This document shows, one piece after another, positions 7,699-13,900 of a stretch of DNA of 16,290 nucleotides. Every line of letters starts with the position of its first letter. Position 1 is the first letter of the stretch. The stretch is from ZC4RG29 sp036563875. GTDB taxonomy: Bacteria > Bacteroidota > Bacteroidia > Cytophagales > Cyclobacteriaceae. A program made the translations under genes and the position numbers. The notes beneath the pieces are model-generated. The model was not told where the DNA came from. It worked only from the letters and a program-made list of their open reading frames with translations, and did no database searches. The DNA is taken from positions 1-16,290 of the forward strand of contig DATCLO010000101.1 of the NCBI GenBank assembly GCA_036563875.1. The letters are read 5' to 3'.

Positions 7699-8886
7699 TC
7701 AGGAGCCTCCTTCGCGGTTTTTAAGAGCGTTTCGGCGAAACTCTGCGCGCTGCAACGGCATGACAATGTCCACACCGCTGGGGACCCACTCTACGTTGAT
7801 GGGCATCCCGAACAACTTACCTATCAGATGAATACGTTCGCGTATCGCATACCAGGAGGGTCCGCCATACGTTTGTGGAAAAGGTAATTCTGTCCTTATC
7901 CTGCAAATAATCTCCTTCTCCTTGGCGACGAAATAGACATCGAGGTGACCGTGCGTTTTGTTTACCAGGACGCCCTCTGTCAGTATCCTCTCGACAAATG
8001 GCTGGATCAGCAACACGGGGATTTCCGTTTCAAATACGTGTACAGAGGGGTCCACTGCCAGCGTGAAATCAAATCGCTGGTTAAATCGCATTCTTTCCAA
8101 CTTCAGGTACGTTTCCAGGATTTCGAGCTCACAAGCAACGGGAAGAAACGACTGGTCCGATGTTTCGAGGGTTGTGCGGATAAAACGACTAAACAAAGAC
8201 AGAAACTTCATCGCTTCTGTCGAACGATTCTCTGTGATGAAATACTGTATCGCGTTCAGGGCATTGAAAATAAAGTGGGGATTCATCTGGGCGCGCAATG
8301 CTTTCAGGGAAAGTGCAGATAGCTCCTGCTGTGCACGATACAGTGTTTCCTGATGGGCTTTCTTTTCCATTTCTGCGCGCGCCCGAACCAGCTTATTTGC
8401 GCATAGAGATGCAATTAACCGTAACGTGTTCAGATGCCGTTCCGAAAAGAAATTACGCGCTGTATGCTCGGAGTCGATCACGCCAATAACCTTATCCTCG
8501 AACATTATCGGCACCGAAATTTCAGAATATCGGAAAGCGTCGTCACAAATGTATCGCGGATCCATGGAGGTGTCCGGCACAATCTCCGCGATCCCGGTTT
8601 TGGCCACGGATCCCACGATGCCACTACCAACCGGAATTTCAATAGGATGATAGATCGTGTAGTCCTTGGGACTTTTCGGACCGTATGCTGCCTTCTGCAC
8701 GAGCATTTGTCTTTTTTCGTCCAGGAGATAGATCACACAATCCTCAAAGCCAAGACGTGAGATACAATTGCGGGCAAGATCCCACAAGATCTCTTCCTCA
8801 GTATTTTGACCAAAGAGCGAAATGGCGAAATAGTTTATGATTTCCTCTATATGATCTTCTTCCGCCCCGTTCAGATTCGACTTCAA
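7699..8886 (-). CDS. GAF-domain LytS-like histidine kinase with degenerate ATPase domain
   Basis: Soluble cytosolic protein of 395 aa, with no signal peptide or membrane helix. An N-terminal GAF domain (about 25-165, with VGSGIVGSVAKTG and SVPIMFEDKVIGVID) would bind a small ligand or act as a dimer scaffold. A coiled coil (about 168-195) leads to a His_kinase dimerisation/phospho-acceptor region with His204 in RAQMNPHFIFNALNAIQ. The ATPase part is broken at its key sites: the N-box reads QPFVERILTEG, with Arg300 where the ATP/Mg-binding Asn belongs, and the DNGxG motif is replaced by IRTELPFP (about 330-337). It probably cannot bind ATP and may act as a phospho-acceptor or regulatory partner of the kinase encoded immediately downstream. 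The start is TTG at 8886, 4 nt after the previous stop; in-frame stop TAA lies just upstream and the first internal Met is residue 61, inside GAF. Confidence 0.9.
   Translation of the reverse strand: MKSNLNGAEEDHIEEIINYFAISLFGQNTEEEILWDLARNCISRLGFEDCVIYLLDEKRQMLVQKAAYGPKSPKDYTIYHPIEIPVGSGIVGSVAKTGIAEIVPDTSMDPRYICDDAFRYSEISVPIMFEDKVIGVIDSEHTARNFFSERHLNTLRLIASLCANKLVRARAEMEKKAHQETLYRAQQELSALSLKALRAQMNPHFIFNALNAIQYFITENRSTEAMKFLSLFSRFIRTTLETSDQSFLPVACELEILETYLKLERMRFNQRFDFTLAVDPSVHVFETEIPVLLIQPFVERILTEGVLVNKTHGHLDVYFVAKEKEIICRIRTELPFPQTYGGPSWYAIRERIHLIGKLFGMPINVEWVPSGVDIVMPLQRAEFRRNALKNREGGS
7706..7712 (-). promoter_or_regulatory. Shine-Dalgarno AAGGAGG for the TPR kinase
   Basis: Reading the - strand, AAGGAGG is followed by seven bases (CTCCTGA) and the ATG at 7698. 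It lies inside the last codons of the GAF-kinase gene (encoding EGG) and is the only near-consensus ribosome site I noticed in the operon. It supports the long start of the TPR kinase. The same bases form an 11-bp imperfect palindrome (AGGAGgCTCCT), which is too tight for a hairpin but notable. Confidence 0.65.
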
Positions 8887-8890
8887 AATG

Positions 8891-10942
8891 CTAGTTCTTA
8901 AATGATACTGTTAATTTTTCACTGAGCCCGGACTCGGTTCCATCTTCAAACAACACCTTCACCGCGTAAGAATATCCACCTTCGTTCAGAAAGAATTCCA
9001 GATCCTGAAACTGCCGCTCAGTACCGGGTACGGATCCATATGGTACAAGGTCACCATTCCCTTCGCTTCTAAAAATAACGAACTTGAATTTGCCCTCTTC
9101 CCCGTACTGCCAGGAGAGAATGAAATTCTTTGTATCCTTTGAGAACTCTCCGGCGAGTCCGGAAACCGGACTTTTCATTGACGCATTGCGGAATCGCACA
9201 TTGACCGGGGCTGACTTACCAGAAGTCAAACCATTCACATCAACCGCCTCAATTGCGTAGGAATACCTGCCATCAAATTGAATATTTGTGTCGTAGTATA
9301 TGCTGGCCGAATCCGTTAAGGTTGCAATCGGCTGCCACTCGGCGCCTGCCACCCTTCGAAAGAGAATATGACGGACAACATCATCGCTCGTACTCCGAGT
9401 CCAATGCAGTTGAACAGTATCCTTTTTGATCACCGGTTGCTTCATCACCGGTTTCACCGGCGGATGATAGTCGGGCCGCTCCAACGCCAGTATCTCGGAG
9501 TAGCCTGATGGGTTGTAGTTAAAGTCGAATGCAGCGACCTTATAGTATACCTTCTTGCCAATCGTCGTGAGACTGACCGTGTCTGTATAGAAGTTGCCGG
9601 GAATTGGCCCCGTAGTTATTTGGATGAACTCCCGGTCCTTCCCGTTTGCACGATATACCCTGTATCCCTTCAGGTCTTCCTCCTTGCCCAGGTCCCACGC
9701 AAGCGATACAATTCCGAGCGAATCGATCTCTCCGATCAGACCTGTCGGAGTAGCAGGCGGTGTGTCATCCCTAAGGAGGGTCATAGTGGTCATGCTCTCG
9801 CTTTGATTCTTGTTTTTATCGAACGCAACCACCTTGTAGTAATTGGGACGGAAGGTCGAAGGGTTCGGATCGGTAAATGACCGTACGTTAGATTTAAGTT
9901 CGGCAATTTGGACAAAGTCAGAATTGACCATATTGCTCTTCAGAACAAAGAATCCCGCATGATCTGGTTCCCCCGCGTCTGTCCTCCACTCAATGAGCAC
10001 CTTGTGATCCGGCGTTTCCTTTGACGTGACAACCACCGGTGGAGCTGGAGGCGTCAAGTCTTTAGCCTCCGCGGATACCACCGCCGAGGCTACGCCCTCA
10101 TCGCCAAAGCTCGTGAGGCCGATGATGCGATACCAATACGTCTTACCATTGGTTTCGACGGAATCCTGGTACAAGTGCAGAAGCCCTTCGGCTACCCCAT
10201 CGTCCGATCGGAACGGGCGTTCATTGAGTCTGCGAAAACGCTTACCGTCTTCCGACTTCTCAATGTAGTAGGCCGAGAATACCTGGTCATTCAACGGCTT
10301 GTTCCAGCTGACCTCGATAGAAAGATCCTTTCCTTCGGCACGTACCTCCTGGACAGGAACAGGTTCGTATACATGAATGGCATCTACATACAGTTTAGCG
10401 GTGTCGATTTTTTCGCCGGCATAGGGAATATAGAGGCGATAGATGAATCGCTTATGTCCCTTTAGATCCTTGTCGCTATAACGCAAACCCAATGCCTTTG
10501 ATACCGGCGCTGAGAAGTCAGCGGCCATAAGCGCAAACGCGAGGCGATTATTTTGCTCCTGGTGCGCCATAATCTTTCTTCCCATGGCGTCCGATGCAGC
10601 AGGATCTACTGCACGTTCGCCGTGCAAGACTTCCGCCGCAATACTTACCGTTACGTCTGTTGTGTCTGTCTTTGCTTTCCACTCTGCAAGCGTGTAGGGC
10701 AGAATCGGGCCAGCGATCCTTTCGTAACGATTCATTCCGGCGTGCCAACGTTCCAAAACATAGCCGTGCTTGTTCCCAAGCTGCCAAACATGGTATGACG
10801 TTGGCGCCCACCGCAGGATGATGGAGTCGCCGTACGAACGGGCAATCATTACCAAGTCGTCCTGCAGGCTGTCCGTCTCGGTTTGAGCGAGAACGCCAGC
10901 GTTCGCGAGTCCCATCAATGCGACTAAAACATATTTTTTCAT
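8891..10942 (-). CDS. Secreted fibronectin type III repeat protein
   Basis: Exported protein, 683 aa from the ATG at 10942. That start was chosen over the in-frame ATG at 11047 because it opens a clean signal peptide (MKKYVLVALMGLANAGVLAQ, cleavage after about residue 20), while the longer form would overlap the upstream gene and bury the signal. About six FN3-like modules follow: 1 at about 30-195, 2 at 196-291, 3 at 298-390, 4 at 395-488, 5 at 493-583, 6 at 590-681. Each later one shows the tryptophan strand (for example VSWNKP, IEWRTD, LAWDLG, LHWTRS, LSWQYG) and a YYKVAAFD- or YSYAIEAVD-like strand. TPPAPP, TPPATP and a Pro-Val-Lys linker act as hinges. Module 1 is interrupted by a helical insert. 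It ends at the last FN3 strand, with no type IX secretion C-terminal domain seen. Its gene starts 10 nt after the giant protein's stop, so the two probably work together, perhaps as a surface adhesin complex. Function unknown. Confidence 0.9.
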   Translation of the reverse strand: MKKYVLVALMGLANAGVLAQTETDSLQDDLVMIARSYGDSIILRWAPTSYHVWQLGNKHGYVLERWHAGMNRYERIAGPILPYTLAEWKAKTDTTDVTVSIAAEVLHGERAVDPAASDAMGRKIMAHQEQNNRLAFALMAADFSAPVSKALGLRYSDKDLKGHKRFIYRLYIPYAGEKIDTAKLYVDAIHVYEPVPVQEVRAEGKDLSIEVSWNKPLNDQVFSAYYIEKSEDGKRFRRLNERPFRSDDGVAEGLLHLYQDSVETNGKTYWYRIIGLTSFGDEGVASAVVSAEAKDLTPPAPPVVVTSKETPDHKVLIEWRTDAGEPDHAGFFVLKSNMVNSDFVQIAELKSNVRSFTDPNPSTFRPNYYKVVAFDKNKNQSESMTTMTLLRDDTPPATPTGLIGEIDSLGIVSLAWDLGKEEDLKGYRVYRANGKDREFIQITTGPIPGNFYTDTVSLTTIGKKVYYKVAAFDFNYNPSGYSEILALERPDYHPPVKPVMKQPVIKKDTVQLHWTRSTSDDVVRHILFRRVAGAEWQPIATLTDSASIYYDTNIQFDGRYSYAIEAVDVNGLTSGKSAPVNVRFRNASMKSPVSGLAGEFSKDTKNFILSWQYGEEGKFKFVIFRSEGNGDLVPYGSVPGTERQFQDLEFFLNEGGYSYAVKVLFEDGTESGLSEKLTVSFKN

Positions 10943-10952
10943 GGCCAGACTT

Positions 10953-13900
10953 TTAATTCTCAGAATAAAAACCTCCGTCCTTATTGAGCTCAGGCACGAT
11001 GTAGTAGAAATCCTTCGGGTTGCCCTCAATCTCGAAGAAATACCCACCCTTAGGACGGTTCTTGTAATACATTCCGTATTGCAGGTAGTATTCTATCGGC
11101 ACGAAAATCAAGTCATGATACTCATTATGCTTCGGATCAGAAGGACTGGGAAGCAAGTCAAGATTCCGCTCATGGATGTGCTTTCTAAAGAGATAGAAGT
11201 CACGCATGGACAGCCATTCCGTGTAGTCGAGCACCGCGATACGCTTCGGGAGCGTCGGACTGGCGTACTGCTGATTGCCTATCGTCGGAGGCGTATAGCC
11301 CGTGTTCGCCTGAAACTGGTTGAGATTGCCGCTGGGCGGTGTCGGTGCCAGTTCCATCGCATCCTGTACTTCCTGAGCGGAAAGTGGCCCGTCAGGCAGG
11401 ACCACGTTCTGGCCCTTCCAGTCGATAGAGCCATGTGCATCATTTCCCCCGTAAAATTCAAGCATCGGTGCGCCGAAATAACCGGACATCATTTGAAATG
11501 CAGAAGGAAAGTCACGCTTCCCGAAAGGATACCATTTGTTTTCATGCCGATGCTGATTCCAGTCATCCACCGCGGGAATATACTGTTCCCAATCGGGCGT
11601 AGGCCTGTCAACCGTCCACTCAATAGGGATTCCAAACTCATCTTTGATCACCATGTATTCCCACTCCTCATCATCCGGCATATCGTAAAGGTCCTCGATG
11701 AAAGATTCCAACCATTGATCCTCGTAATCCTGGTATTTCAGCTTGAATACCGGTTCGATAAATCCTCCATAGTCACTGTTTCCCCATTTTTTTCCGTACA
11801 ATTCATAGGCGTCAAAATTCTCCTCGATGGACAACAACGCCACCGGAACATCGGTCGACACAGCGGTCCCAGGATAGAACGTTGCATAATTTTTTACGGG
11901 CACTTTATTCTCCGCGAGCTCAAGGGCTTCCATGGAGTTAATCTTTTGCTGCTTGGTATTGAACTTGCTCGTCTTAAATGCAAAGAAGAATTTGAAGAGA
12001 TTGTGCTCGATGGTTTTCGATGATTCATCGCTGGCCACCAGCTTGCGGTTCATTCGCTGTATCGCCACACCCGTCGCTTGTCCTGTGCCAGGGGCCGCAG
12101 TCAGCATACCCTTATTCAGAGACGCCTGGTACATGCCATTAGGTTGATCGTACTGTTGAACGAGATTGTGTATGCCACCGGGATTAACCTGTTGCGCGAG
12201 TTGGTAATTGGCAGCCAACATTTGCTGGCTACCTGAAGCCACAGTCATGGTTTGTGAACCGGCAAACTGAGCACCGGGATCTCCGGCGCTGCCACCACCG
12301 ACGCCCTGGTTCGCGACCAGATTGTTTATGGTCGTGCTCCCGCCACCTCCGCCGGAACCAGAGATAATAACATCCTTGTAAGCCGCGTACGTGTTCGTCG
12401 CCACGGTAGGGGTAGCAAGGTCGGTGACAGGCGGATTGTATATGACAACAAGATCAGCCTTATATATAGTGCTGTTCTTTAGTGCATTGGGAATATTAAA
12501 ACTGATCTTCGTGCCATCCGCGCTGATCGTAGCCTTAACAGGGTACACATTCCCCGTAGCCAGTTCCCTGAAGCGCATCTCCCATCTGAATGTTCCTGAA
12601 TTGACGTGATTGTAATTGCCCAGCTCCCACACATCTTCGTACCAGAACTCTGGATCGAAGTGGTCTGAGTAGTTGTACATCAGGTCAATTTCACCCTTTT
12701 GATATTCGTCCTTAAGAAAATAACGCTGCCTATACCCTGGCCGTGAATTCTTGATATGGGTAAAGAGAATATGGTCAGGAAACTTATCGGTCGTGAAAGT
12801 GCCCTCTTTCTTTTCAGTAATCAGCAATTTGTCCGGTCCGAAAACTTTTTCCCATCCCCTTACACGTATTTCATAGCTAACGGGTCTATCAGCCGGGAGA
12901 ACTTCAGAAGATACGAAAACCGCAGAGTTTCCATCCTGACGATATTTTTTCCAGTTGGTGATGTCCATGGTCCTGTTGTTACCAAGGTCATCTTGGTACT
13001 TGAGAATGAAAGACTCGAAGGTGTAATAGAAAGTACGCACTACCGTCGAACCATCATCCCTGATTTCTTCAACCTGGAATTCTTCGTTTGGAAAATTAAA
13101 TGCGACTTCAGGGTTAGTGAACACACTCACTTTGGTATCGCCGTTGCCGGGATTCACTTCGGATATAATTGGCATATCTTCAAAGGGATTGCCGGAGTCA
13201 GGGATGCACTTCTCCCCTATTTCAAACTTGAAGCTGGTGTTCACCTTGATGAGTCCGTTCAGAACACTTCCGCTTATCGCAAACTGCCCCTTGACCCATG
13301 TAGGATTAGGCAGCTGTGCTTGCAGCGCTGCGGCAGCTGTCGCCTGCAGCAAACTCAGCTTTAGCTTGCCATCCGTGAACCACACCTTAACTTCAAGCCC
13401 GACGTCTACACCGAGGTACGCATACATTTGTCCTTTCGCGTACCAACCGTGGATACCAAATCCAGCACCGCAGCCCATATCCCCCTGGTAGTGCTTCAGC
13501 GTAACATCATATCCAGTGGTAAAAAGGATGTCAGCGTAGAAGATCAGGAATTTTATTCTCGGATCTGTACCTGCCTTAAAACCTGCTCCAAACGCAACGC
13601 CTCCTGAATTATTTGTGCCAAGTACATCACCGCGCGGCGTTGTGGTTGCACTCATCCCGAATACATCACGTACGACGGCCGGCATAGGAGGAATTTCCGG
13701 GATATCGTTACCCATCATGAAGTATCCATAGAAGTTGGCATTGATTACCTTCAGATCCACGCCAAGCTCTATTCTCTTATTATCCAACCACGGCTCATCA
13801 TAATTTTCCCATTCGCCCAGTTTCACGTACCACACTTCCGGATCAAAGTGCATCGCCAGGGGGACTTGTCCCGTGATAATCGATGCTATATTTATCGTGA

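Noticed and set aside
9429..9453. Short direct repeat (ATCACCGGTT, two copies 15 bases apart)
   Set aside because: It encodes the Pro-Val-Lys-type linker between two FN3 modules (PVMKQPVIKK), so it reflects protein repetition, not a DNA element.
10943..11047. 35-codon N-terminal extension of the FN3 protein from an upstream in-frame ATG
   Set aside because: It would overlap the upstream gene by 95 nt and place the signal peptide internally; the ATG at 10942 gives a clean signal peptide and a 10-nt gap.
8891..11100. Type IX secretion C-terminal sorting domains on the FN3 and giant proteins
   Set aside because: Neither C-terminus has the typical terminal beta domain with a closing basic/hydrophobic motif; the FN3 protein stops right after its last FN3 strand.
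10941..12023. 360-codon open frame on the + strand, opposite the 3' end of the giant protein gene
   Set aside because: It lies wholly antisense to a much longer, clearly coding frame, its product has no recognisable domain and is rich in Arg/Ile/Val/His as expected of a shadow frame.
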